DNA of 64,000 nucleotides from Blasia pusilla (lineage: Eukaryota; Marchantiophyta; Marchantiopsida; Blasiales). This document shows, piece by piece, positions 54,501 through 64,000 of the stretch. Positions within the stretch are counted from its first letter, which is position 1. Each line of letters starts with the position of its first letter. The position numbers were made by a program, and so were the translations under genes. The stretch lies in contig CM114272.1 of the NCBI GenBank assembly GCA_050084515.1, positions 15,128,001-15,192,000 on the forward strand. Reading direction: 5' to 3'. The notes beneath the pieces are model-generated. The model was not told the DNA's origin and did no database searches. It was given only the letters and a program-made list of their open reading frames with translations.

Positions 54501-56732
54501 GAGTTAAATATTTTCCTGTGTATTACGCTTCGTAGCTGGAACTTACAGATCGGTATAGTTTTCCATGTTGACAAGGTTGAAGGGGTGCTATTATGTCTTA
54601 GAGTTCATGCCCTCGATTTGTCTTAGATTTCATGTGAGATATCTTTTGCAAGTCGTTGTTGGGCCCCAACTGTATGCTTGTGCCTTAAATTAGCTACTCG
54701 CTAGATCTGTAACGGACTTTGACAAGTGAGTAGTTATTGCTGCAGCCGGTTGTCGTTCTTGACATCGAGGGGACAACGACCCCCATTTCTTTTGTGACTG
54801 AAGTCCTGTTCCCGTATGCCCGTGAGCATGCGTATACACATCTGCTATCAACATATGACTCTGCAGAAACTCAGGAAGACATTCAGCTTCTGCGGAAACA
54901 GGTACCTGGACAGTGGTTTGCCGCACACGTCCACTTTCAGGAAGTTCTCATAGTCCTTACCGTCATAAGATTTAAGTACTTAAACACCCTCATCAATTTC
55001 CAATATGTGGCTACTCGTAAAAGGAAAGCCTGTACATATGGCGAGGCCAAACTACATGTTGTGTTTCCCCATGATGGCATTCTCTAAAGGTTGCAAATTG
55101 ATCTGTCCTACGTCCTTGCAACTAGAATCATATTTTAAGAGCAAATGATGATTGCAACACGTTCTTTCTGTACTAGGAGCACTTGAAGCGGTTGTTTTGT
55201 CCATGACCATAGTCCCAACCTTGCCCTAAGATATCTCACTGAAATGACCGACTTTCTTCCACTCTCAGATACAAGCAGATTTGGATCAAGGTGTTGCCAA
55301 GGCGGTGCCTGTACCCTCTACTGGTGCATCGAAGGAGACTATCGTGGATGCACTGCAGACCAACATACATGCAATGATTGAGGCGGACAGGAAGGTGACA
55401 GCTTTGAAGCAGCTACAGGTGAGGTTCAATTTGGGTCTTGTATGTACATTTACATCTAAAGATAAAACAAGGTCACCAGAGGAGCTGTCGGACTTTAGAT
55501 GTGGTTGTGATCCAGTGCAATGACTTTGCCTCATGAAGCTTTTCACTGATCTAAGGACTTCCAGGGGCGTATATGGAGGTCAGGGTATGCCAAAGGCGAG
55601 CTGCAAGGTGCTGTCTTTGAGGATGTCCCCATTGCTTTATCTCGTTGGCATGGTTGTGGGGTAAAGGTATGAATTCTAGTGAAATTCTTTTCTCTACTCT
55701 TTTCCTCTCGATGACGAGCTTTGGAACCGATGAAAGTGGATCGTTCTTACTTCGAGCCCTGGCAGGTGTACATTTACTCCAGTGGGAGTCGAGAGGCACA
55801 GAGGATGATATTTGGGAATTCCAACTACGGTGATCTGCGGAAATATATTTCTGGATATTTTGATACCTCGATTGGGTAAATTTCTAAAACCCGACTTGCA
55901 GTTTTTAATGCAGACTTTGCAGATCCCAAAAGTTTGCTTAACTTACGAGTAGATGCTAGAGATATCGGCAGGAAGGCACTCCCAGGGGACTTTAGGGTAT
56001 CACATTTGCGAAGGGAAAAGGTGTAGTAAAGAATGATAACGAAGCCTGACAGTGGTGGTGAATTCGAGGAGGGCTGAATTGAAGTCGCGCTCTGTGGGAT
56101 GATCGTTTTCTATCGCATTTTCGTTATGGCATCACAAGATGTGAGAGTCAGCAATCCTAACATGGTTACTAGTAAAAATGGGTGTACAAATTGAGATTTC
56201 TTTTGGAAACTCTGCAATCTTCCAGGAACAAACGAGAGTCTCAAAGCTATTCCGAAATATGTCTTTCGGTTGGTGTTGATAGTCCATCTGAGATTGTTTT
56301 TGCGACGGATGTGCTGGCGGAGGCAGTTGCCGCTAAAGATGCTGGTGCGTTGCTGTAACCGTCTCCAACCCACTCACCTTTTGCACTATTCTGACGGATG
56401 CAATGTATGCAGCAAAATTGTGAGATCTGTCGGGACTAACTCCTTCTCAACCGCTGGGATCTTATTGTTTGATTCTGGACCAAAGTCTGAAAAGGGGGTT
56501 GGGAGTATACCAGAAGCGTCGTATAAGTGTGTAGGACCAGATCCTCGTGCATCAGAGGTTTGTTGCCTGTTTGCACGATCTGGAGGAAACCAATAATGGC
56601 CTCCGATTCTCACTATTCAATTGGGGACTCTGTTCAACAGGTCTGGATGCAGTGCTGTTGCTTCGTCCTGGGAATGCTCCTCTGCCAGCCGGGCATGGTT
56701 TCAGGACTGCCACCTCTCTGCTTGAAGTTTAG
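51596..56732 (+). CDS. DEP1: Bifunctional methylthioribulose-1-phosphate dehydratase / enolase-phosphatase (12 exons)
   Basis: This enzyme of the methionine salvage (Yang) cycle is cytosolic by family. The MtnB half dehydrates 5-methylthioribulose-1-phosphate; the MtnC half enolises and dephosphorylates the product. Exons: 51596-51791, 52371-52507, 53005-53100, 53312-53431, 54011-54100, 54206-54367, 54746-54901, 55269-55418, 55565-55666, 55766-55875, 56226-56344, 56641-56732. Phases are consistent, giving 509 residues, the usual plant length. The dehydratase part shows [23 protein letters not shown], zinc ligands in [21 protein letters not shown] and [14 protein letters not shown]. The HAD-type phosphatase part shows [26 protein letters not shown] and [11 protein letters not shown]. 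The fusion of both halves is the plant arrangement. An in-frame ATG at 51575 would add seven residues; I chose 51596 because homologous N-termini are short. Confidence 0.96.
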
Positions 56733-58360
56733 GATTTCAAGGACTCAGTTGGCTAAGCCTATGATGGAGGTTGATGACAGTCTTTACTCCACCATGACTG
56801 ATTAGAATTACTGGCAGATGATGGATGGGAAGGTCTTGCACACGTATCTGGAGCATAGTGAACCCCACTTCGTTTGTACCATATGCATGTGCAGATAAGA
56901 AATTGAAGATTCTTAGGAAGAAAGTTCCTGCTTGTGAATTAACTTCTTGTAGGTCATAGGACCTGACAAGTTTTTTTTCCTAATGGTCTGTTCACCCTGA
57001 ACTTAATGTCCTTCGCTTGAGACCACGGGTGTACAGGACAATGAAAGGTGTTCTTTTACGACAGAGATGTGCCAAGTACATGTGAATGGTCTACTCTTGA
57101 AAATCCAATTGGACGCTCTCAATCCTCCCAGAAGTTTCTACTCTTGGAGTCCATGAACTGGCCTGAATTCTTCTATGGTCCGAACGTACAGGAACTTGAA
57201 AGAGGACCATAACTGGTCTATGCTGCTTATTCGCTTACTCACAAAACAGGTCGATTGATGCTGTCTGAAGTTCTCTCACCAACATGAGAAATCTCGTACT
57301 AGTGGTTCAATCTTTCCATCCGGAGCGGTTCGATTGTGAGGTTTTGTAGAGTCCCAATACCAAAATGTTCTCCATAGCACCTCCAACTTATCATGGACTG
57401 TTCGGAGCGCAGTTCTTCAATCTCGTCATCCTCAACATCTTTCTTCATGTAGACAGAGTGCACCACGCTCTTTCAAGTTTCCTTGACATCCCAAGCAACA
57501 TGAGGACATATGTGAGCTAGTTGTATGGTGGACAACACCAATCTCGTGCGGGAGTTGCTATCAGCCAGAGAAGTGCCGGAGTAAACTTCCCAACTCTCAT
57601 TTCTTCCCCTACCATGAGCAATCATGAGACTCAATAAACTCAATTTTTTTAAGAAGGCTTCTAGCACCTAAAGAAGCTCATGATGATGATAACTAAGTAA
57701 GAACTTGCGCTCTAATCTGATTCCAAGACCTTCAAATCACTACCAGATCAGATAACTTGGTTGATTGGAAAGCACACCATGTTTTCAAGGGGCTATGAAG
57801 GGTTGACTCAAGACAAAATCAAGCAGCTATAATAAAGGTGTAGCTACCTTCAATTGCCACTAGCATGCCACAAGCATTGTTATTCATCCCTCCCAATATA
57901 GTTCAGTAGCATTGTGGCATGCATGATGCCTTGAGCCTAGTCGAAGCCTTTGTAGCATTCTCACTATTCTCTAAAACATGAGGAACTTGCTTTTGGTTCG
58001 ATGAGTTTTGAAGAGGCAACCTATTCACATGGAAAGTGTTGACATGTCTTGGATTTGGACATGATGAAAAAATTTCCTTTTGTAAAAAAGTATGGAATAT
58101 ATGATTTCAACCAAGGATTTCTTTATACACTACGTTTCGCGTGTACTTACCTTCCTTATTTGAATGTTCCTCACTTCCAATAGTAATGTGAATGGAACTT
58201 CTCTTCCCTACTTTAGATCATGATATTTGCAATGTGAGAAAACCAAAGAAGGAAAGCAAATTCCATCCTTTTGTAAAGTTTGACCTTAAGACTTATTAAT
58301 AGTCATAGAAAAAACTCGATGAATAAGAAATCAAAATCTACGTAGATCAAATGAGCCCTT
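56733..58360. other. 3' flank of DEP1, nothing recognised
   Basis: DEP1 3' untranslated sequence probably occupies the first few hundred bases. Beyond that no frame with family features is seen on either strand; the 64-codon minus frame at 57473-57667 is unremarkable. Confidence 0.4.
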
Positions 58361-58369
58361 GCACTCCGC

Positions 58370-59620
58370 ACACTTGCAAGGAGCAGATTGTATAAAAATG
58401 TCTTCCCTGTTCCACCTAGACCGTCTATGAATTTTTTTTTGGAGATGGTGGAGCATTCAAACATATTTGATCAAGCTCATCATGTATAACATCCAAAATA
58501 ACAAGTTGTCTTTCATTCAAACATGCTTCTGCCATTTCTACTTCCTAAAATAATTCTTCAGTACCATATGATAGCTCTTCATCCTCCAAATATGAATGTG
58601 CATGAAGGTTTTCAAAGACTGCTTGAGACATGTCTGAAATATCAAACAATCTCTTTCCTTGTTCTTGCAAATAATAACGGATTTCAAAGAATGTAGTATT
58701 AATGATAACATCATCAACGGGAAAATAAAAATTTCAGGTTTTTTTGCAATGGAAGAATCCGAGAAAATATAAAACTCACAATTAGATACTTTGATGATGG
58801 ATAGAAGTACCTTTTATATAATGAAATTTGAAATGATATTAGAAGTGGAAAAAATGGATTGTTACATGTCGTTGTTCATATAAGAGATACTCGATGAGTG
58901 GATCTAAAATTGAATCCATAGTGCAGCCGTTTGAGCAAGTGTAATATAATTTCAAATAATTTCAAATAGGCGTCGAAGTGGACAAGCTGCACATACAAAT
59001 CATAGAAGCTCCTTTGAAGCAAGCGAAAACTTCCTTATCATCCTCAAGAAGTCCAAATTGGATAGCGGGCTTCTTAAATGTTGGACATAATATTCCACCT
59101 ACAATTCTCAAAAATTCGTATGTATTTGCTCCTCTAACATGATGGAGGAGTAATCTTAACCAATGACATTCGTCTTCACCTATCAAGAATCCCAATAAGT
59201 TACCAGATAAATATTTCAAATTTTCCCTGATAGAAATTCTAGTATGTAAAAGGAGAAAGATGTTAGCATTTGAAGATAATGAAATGAATTATGAATATTT
59301 ACCTACATAAGTAAGATATAAGCGGCTAATAGGAAGGCCACTACCATTCCTTCTTTATACCCTTTGAATTTGAATCCATGTCTTATTCCAACAATAATAT
59401 GATGGAAAATCAACATATAGATATTCTCGAGCGTCAAATAGATTAGTTAGATTCGTCTCTCTATTTCGTTGCAAAATATCTTGACGAGCATCAATGTTAT
59501 TGAACTAAACTATTTGCTGCTCCGAAAGATGAACTGTTAATCGTACAATACTTGGATATTTTGTATGTAGACTAAACTTCAAATTTGCCAATATGACTCC
59601 GATAAAGATATGAATTTGTA
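58370..59620 (-). pseudogene. Second Helitron helicase remnant
   Basis: The minus strand reads, from about 59560 downward, SIVRLTVHLSEQQIV*FN, then LFDAREYLYVDFPSYYCWN. The 85-codon frame at 58962-59219 follows (LIGEDECHWLRLLLHHVRGA, LRIVGGILCPTFKKPAIQFGLLEDDKE), then LNERQLVILDVIHDEL and a Walker A box FFIDGLGGTGKTFLYNLLLA at about 58420. These are hallmark Helitron helicase segments. The LHHVRGA-type block is better conserved than in the 39-43 kb element, so this is a different element. It is truncated after Walker A; stops are present. Confidence 0.85.
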
Positions 59621-59654
59621 ATCATAATTCAAAGTATTTAAGTATAACTTACAA

Positions 59655-59905
59655 ACATGGTTGGACAAAAACGGACAAGTCCTTCTTTAAGACAGACATG
59701 GACGGACAAGTCGAGACATGCCCATGGACATGGGTTCCAAGAGGTGTGACCCACACTTATAGTCCATGATGGAAGGCAAGGCAAGGATGAATGGAGCAAT
59801 AAGGGAGGAGCGAGTGGAGGTGGACGGATGAAGAAACGGGGGAGTATGGAACATGAAGGCAAGTAAGGGGAAGGAGAAAGAAGGGAAAACTAGGGCCCAT
59901 ATGCC
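59655..59905. repeat. Dispersed repeat, copy B
   Basis: It is similar in the same orientation to 18411-18660: GGACAAGTCC(T/G), CAAGAGGTG, ACACTTATAGT(C/T)CAT(G/A)ATGGAAGG, GAGGAG and GGAGTATGGAACA(T/C). Only one internal GGACAAGTC block is followed by the body. This copy lies directly next to the truncated Helitron helicase. Confidence 0.55.
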
Positions 59906-61190
59906 CTACATCATTCCGCACCATCGAAATCTGAAAAAAAGGGACAACACTTCCGTGCACAACCTCTTGAACGGAAAAATGATCACACCCAAGCCAACCA
60001 CCATCTTCAAGGGCTTCCCATCAAGGCAACTCTATTGTCTATCTACGAACAATGAATTCCCACCTATCCCCTCGCATCTTTCTCACGTAAGATGAGAGTA
60101 AAAATGGCTCATCCGAGCTACAATTCCACTCTTGAATCTTCATTGGCATATCGAACGACATCCATCCTCTGCTATGAGGGAATCTAGATCTACAGACCTA
60201 CATAGTCCCTACACATACAAGCAAGAGAGGTGCTTCTAAGGCCCAACATGAGAAAGATGGCTTGGGAAAGCCATCTCTTCCTCTCTTATAGATTTGGGAA
60301 GAGCCAAAAGGCTCTTCATCCCAAAATAGCCATCCCAACGATAATTTGTGTGCACATGTTACTGGGTGACCGTTGACTCTGTCAAGAAGTTACCAGGCTC
60401 ACAAATACCAAAATAGGAAAATTGCCATAAATGACGTTCTCGACGCCACAGACGTGTCGCCAACCTCATTCGACATCTCAAGACGAAGTTACACCCAAAC
60501 AACCCGTTGACCCTCTATACCGTCCACGCGATAGACCTCTACCTACGTCTAACTAAGACGTGATAAAGATCGGTGTTCTGTGGTGTGTAGATGTGATCAA
60601 CAATGTGAATTATGTAGCGATGAAAATATGTGCGACAAATCACACGAATTCCAATGATCATTACAACCAGAATTAAGCATTAATTAGCATCATATGCACT
60701 TGAGATAAAAGGCATATAACTATTTTCATAGTAATATTCTACTAAAAGCATCCTTCTTTCTTAATTGAGAGACAATAAATAGCAATACCACTTACACCTT
60801 CATTTGCTATTGCACTAGTAACTGCTTCTAGCAACTTAATTCCACTTGTAATTGCCACTATACCAACACTTGTCTTCCACTATACTAAATTATCCCATTT
60901 TATATTCCACACAACTTGCTGCATCTTTATCATTATTGGAGAGTGCCTTCTTGATTTGCAAACATATGTTTACTTGACAGGTGACAACCTGGCAGAAAGA
61001 AAATGTGTCCCATACTATGGGCAGCAAGAAAAAAAATATTGAATTTGTGTGCAACATCATTAGTCCCTTCCCTCCCGTTCGTGGCACAGGTTGTCCACTA
61101 GTACATCGTGCACGCGCTCTTACTAGAGTACGAAACCTAATTTGTTTATCATGGGAAGTGCCACAAATGTAGAGCTCTACCTCAATACAA
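59906..61190. other. Intergenic, with one isolated terminal-repeat copy
   Basis: At about 60930-60990, ATTGGAGAGTGCCTTCTTGATTTGCAAA followed by TTGACAGGTGACAAC matches the terminal inverted repeat of the 33.7-35.1 kb element. No mate was found nearby. The rest shows no recognisable gene. Confidence 0.45.
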
Positions 61191-61196
61191 ATGTCT

Positions 61197-61231
61197 GAAC
61201 TTCAGACATACGATTTGTATGTCTGAAGTTC
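61197..61231. repeat. Perfect 15 bp inverted repeat (hairpin 1)
   Basis: GAACTTCAGACATAC and its exact complement flank a 5-base spacer. The word ATGTCTGAA also precedes it, so the motif occurs three times in alternating orientation from 61191. Confidence 0.8.
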
Positions 61232-61245
61232 AACTTCTATTTGTA

Positions 61246-61287
61246 CACTTCTACAAGTAGTTTGACTACAAACTACTTGTAGAAGTG
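61246..61287. repeat. Perfect 19 bp inverted repeat (hairpin 2)
   Basis: CACTTCTACAAGTAGTTTG and its exact complement are separated by ACTA. It follows hairpin 1 by 15 bases. Perfect arms suggest recent origin, for example a young foldback element or a strand-switch event. Confidence 0.85.
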
Positions 61288-61801
61288 CAACTAATCACCA
61301 CGAGGCCTCCTTGATATCATGATGCTACAATAGAATTGCTGGAGGGGGAAATCAAATGTGTACTATCATGGCAAGAATTGGGAGGATATCGGAAAAATTA
61401 GAGATTTTTTTCAAGAATGAATAACACGAGGCTTCACGTCAATCAGGGATGTTACCATGGTATGCTTCCACAAATTTGTTATGCGTCTTTATCTTTTCAC
61501 AAGCTGAGCGTATGAGTATCACCTCCATGGTATGGTGTCAAACGGTACAGCGATTGAAGGGCCGTCTTTGCCACATCGAAATACAAAACAAAATCGTGAA
61601 GTACTTAAATGAATGGATCAATACGGCTGTTATGTGGGATGAATTTATTCACATCACAAATAATGCCTCATGATGACGCTGCCGTAAGGGGTACTTGGAA
61701 TGATTCCCAAATTTTGAATGTTGTACGTTTGTACAATGCAACTAATACGATAAGCACAATATCCATCCTTATATTGAATTTTAAAAGCATTCAACGCAAG
61801 T

Positions 61802-63858
61802 TTACAGACTCGCGTTGACGGCATGATGCGTAGAATTCACGTGTATTCGATGCCAGGAGTTGTTTAGAACACCACGCAAGTTCCATACGTCCTCTACCCT
61901 CTCAGGCTGAATATTGGCCGAACTATCCACCTGCACATCACTCAGAAGAAAAGAAAAAATGAAAAAAAACATCAGGTGCGACATCTCCTAACAAAAAGTA
62001 GGAAAGATAGTTAACAACCTAATCCCACCTAAATTAAGCAAAGCTAGCTTCCTGAATATTACGAGGAATCAAGACCTATAATCCAAAGAAATATACATGG
62101 CAATTGGGGCCTAAGATCCCATCCCAGGATGGGTGGTGCCCAAGATTTAAACAAACAGAATAAGAAGAAACGGCTTCGCGCGTGGGGCTGGGGGAGGAGG
62201 GGAGCAGACATTGCACGTCTAAGGAATCACGGAAACGGTTAAGGACAGGTTAAAATAATGATGGACGGCGTTCTAGAATGTGAGAGCTGGATTAATCATT
62301 TAATCACTATCGTCTCCATTGACGCCAAAGGCTGTTTGACCAATGAGCAATGTATCTGAGATGATTTAGATTCGTAGAATAATGATGAATATCCACAAGC
62401 AACTTACCGCCTTAGCTACAATGACCGTAGGGAGAGTCATGGTAGTATTCAGTTCCCAAAGCACCCAAGCCCATTTCTCACTTTGTTCCTCTACATCTGC
62501 GATGTAAGAGACTGCAGAAGTGCCACTTCCACCTTGTAACCGTGTTGCTTCGGTCCAAGTTTGACCATCATCTACAGACACATCAACACGCTCTATCCCA
62601 CGTCCTCCTCCACTCAGCGCATACCCGCTTATTTTGACCTGCAAAGACAAAGAGACAGAAATTTTTCCAGCCTCATCGCATACATTGATACATAAGAGGA
62701 TGGTGGGGCATTTGTATTAAGCACTTTCTACGATTTCTGACAGCCTGTCAAGGAAAGATGGAGTGCCTAGGAGTTTCCATCGTTTCTATCTATGTCAATA
62801 GCTACCACAGAAAATTACTAACCACGCTCCCACGCTCGACGAAGCTGCCTTCTGCTGGTGTACAGATCGCGCACTGCCAAAAGCAATGACAGAGCATTAA
62901 AACAAGCTACTCACTTTGGACTAGAAAAATCTGAGAAATACGAATTGAAAATCTAAAAAGGGTTAAACATCTGGCACTTCTTCAAATCCTTGATCTGGCG
63001 TCATCTCCGTGATATCTATCCTGAAACCAGTTAATCACCCTCCACAGTATAGATTGAGAGACTTCTGATGTACCTGGACAGGAAAATCCATCAAAGGACG
63101 GCGTGATGGCCAGACAATATTGTCCCAATCAACCCAAGGTGGAAACATTTTGTAATCCTGCTGTTGGAAGAATCCCTGAATTACGCAGTCGTTGGAAGTA
63201 AATAGACAAAAAGAAGTTAGACGTGAATCTACACTCACCATCTACAATCACCACCTCTTGTAGAGAAGAAGGTAAAGGCCATAGTGTAAACTGCATACAG
63301 CTAGGATGCAGGTGCGTTGCGGCCTGCATCCTAGGTATGTAACTTACAGGTTGAATCGAACAACTCACTTTAGTCAGCATAACAAAAGATAAGAAATAAG
63401 GTCATCACTTGCCTGACATTCAACAGGAGAAATGTCGATGCTCGCTAACCACTTCACTGATCGTGCACCGATCACTCCAGGGACTATCACTCTCAATGGA
63501 TATCCATGGTCTCTGTTGAGCTCCTGCCCACATGAATGTCAATGTCCACTACCAGATGAAAGCAACATGAAACTCATGCACCATCTGCTGAAAGATCATC
63601 ATGGAAGAAATTTGTGACGGTCAAGAAATTCTCGAAGAAAAAACTAAGCGATTATCTGCACGTGGACAAAAATATTCATTTCTGAAGAGACAATTTCTAA
63701 GAGCAAAACTCTTTTTATGGAAAAGAAACCACACCATTCGTAACTACGAGCTAAAGGTTTACCTCATCATTCATTTCATATGCAAGCAAAACCTCTGCCG
63801 CTGGATCAGAGGCTTGTGACAGTGGCACTGAAGCTTTATAGGGTCCACCCTTCTCTTC
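61802..63858 (-). CDS. SOX: Sulfite oxidase, 3' part (6 exons; N-terminus beyond the right edge)
   Basis: Plant sulfite oxidase is a molybdenum-cofactor enzyme that oxidises sulfite to sulfate with oxygen, normally in peroxisomes. Exons on the minus strand: 63763-63858, 63413-63523, 63074-63175, 62823-62873, 62408-62638, 61802-61930, all phase 0, 239 residues. The Moco-domain end shows [30 protein letters not shown] and [16 protein letters not shown], then [19 protein letters not shown]. The dimerisation domain shows [31 protein letters not shown], then [20 protein letters not shown] and SWHRIHV. The domain holding the molybdenum-binding Cys lies outside the window. The intron after VECQ has a GC donor. 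The protein ends ...VNASL; plant homologues end in a peroxisomal tripeptide such as SNL, so ASL may be a weak or altered signal. A plant-type enzyme without a heme domain is expected. Confidence 0.95.
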
Positions 63859-64000
63859 CTGAAAAAAGTTAAGAGGTGCACGACCTTACTTTTGCATTTC
63901 AGCACCTTAGCATCCCCTAACAGTTGATAGTGCCCCGTTGCCACATACGATTTCTGACTTCGGTGCTAATGTCTTACATTGCTTTTGAACAAGAGGCATA

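Overview
This window is nuclear DNA of a streptophyte (a land plant or a close charophyte relative). It holds three spliced housekeeping genes with GT-AG and occasional GC-AG introns, set in a dense background of decayed transposable elements. One host gene is the fused plant-type methionine-salvage enzyme MtnB-MtnC. I cannot name the genus from sequence alone.

Layout. 1-12.5 kb: several rearranged copies of one Ty3/gypsy family. The best copy (about 0.86-9.4 kb, + strand) reads gag - degenerate zinc knuckle - retropepsin-like region - C5-cytosine DNA methyltransferase - reverse transcriptase - integrase - PHD finger, then an LTR. A second, scrambled copy lies at 9.4-12.5 kb and a third gag fragment runs off the left edge. 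12.5-23.5 kb: unresolved repeats, a GC-rich stretch, a degenerate tandem repeat, a small Ty3/gypsy pol remnant, and a compositionally odd block at 21.4-23.4 kb. 23.6-31 kb: MCM2 (- strand, 17 exons traced, phases consistent throughout), with an E2F consensus just upstream of the proposed first exon. 31-36.5 kb: AT-rich DNA with a Tourist/Harbinger-like MITE and a 1.4 kb element with long terminal inverted repeats. 37.5-43 kb: a degraded Helitron (Rep + PIF1 helicase, - strand). 43-47.1 kb: a Ty1/copia element with two LTRs, next to an inverted piece of a sister copy. 51.6-56.7 kb: DEP1 (+ strand, 12 exons, complete). 58.4-59.6 kb: a second Helitron helicase remnant. 61.8-63.9 kb: the 3' two-thirds of sulfite oxidase (- strand), cut by the right edge.

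The host genes are functionally unrelated: replication licensing, methionine salvage and sulfite detoxification. The most unusual object is the Ty3/gypsy family that carries its own cytosine methyltransferase and a PHD reader domain. Nearly every stop codon interrupting it is explained by C-to-T (or G-to-A) change at a CAG, CAA, CGA or TGG codon, the expected scar of cytosine methylation.
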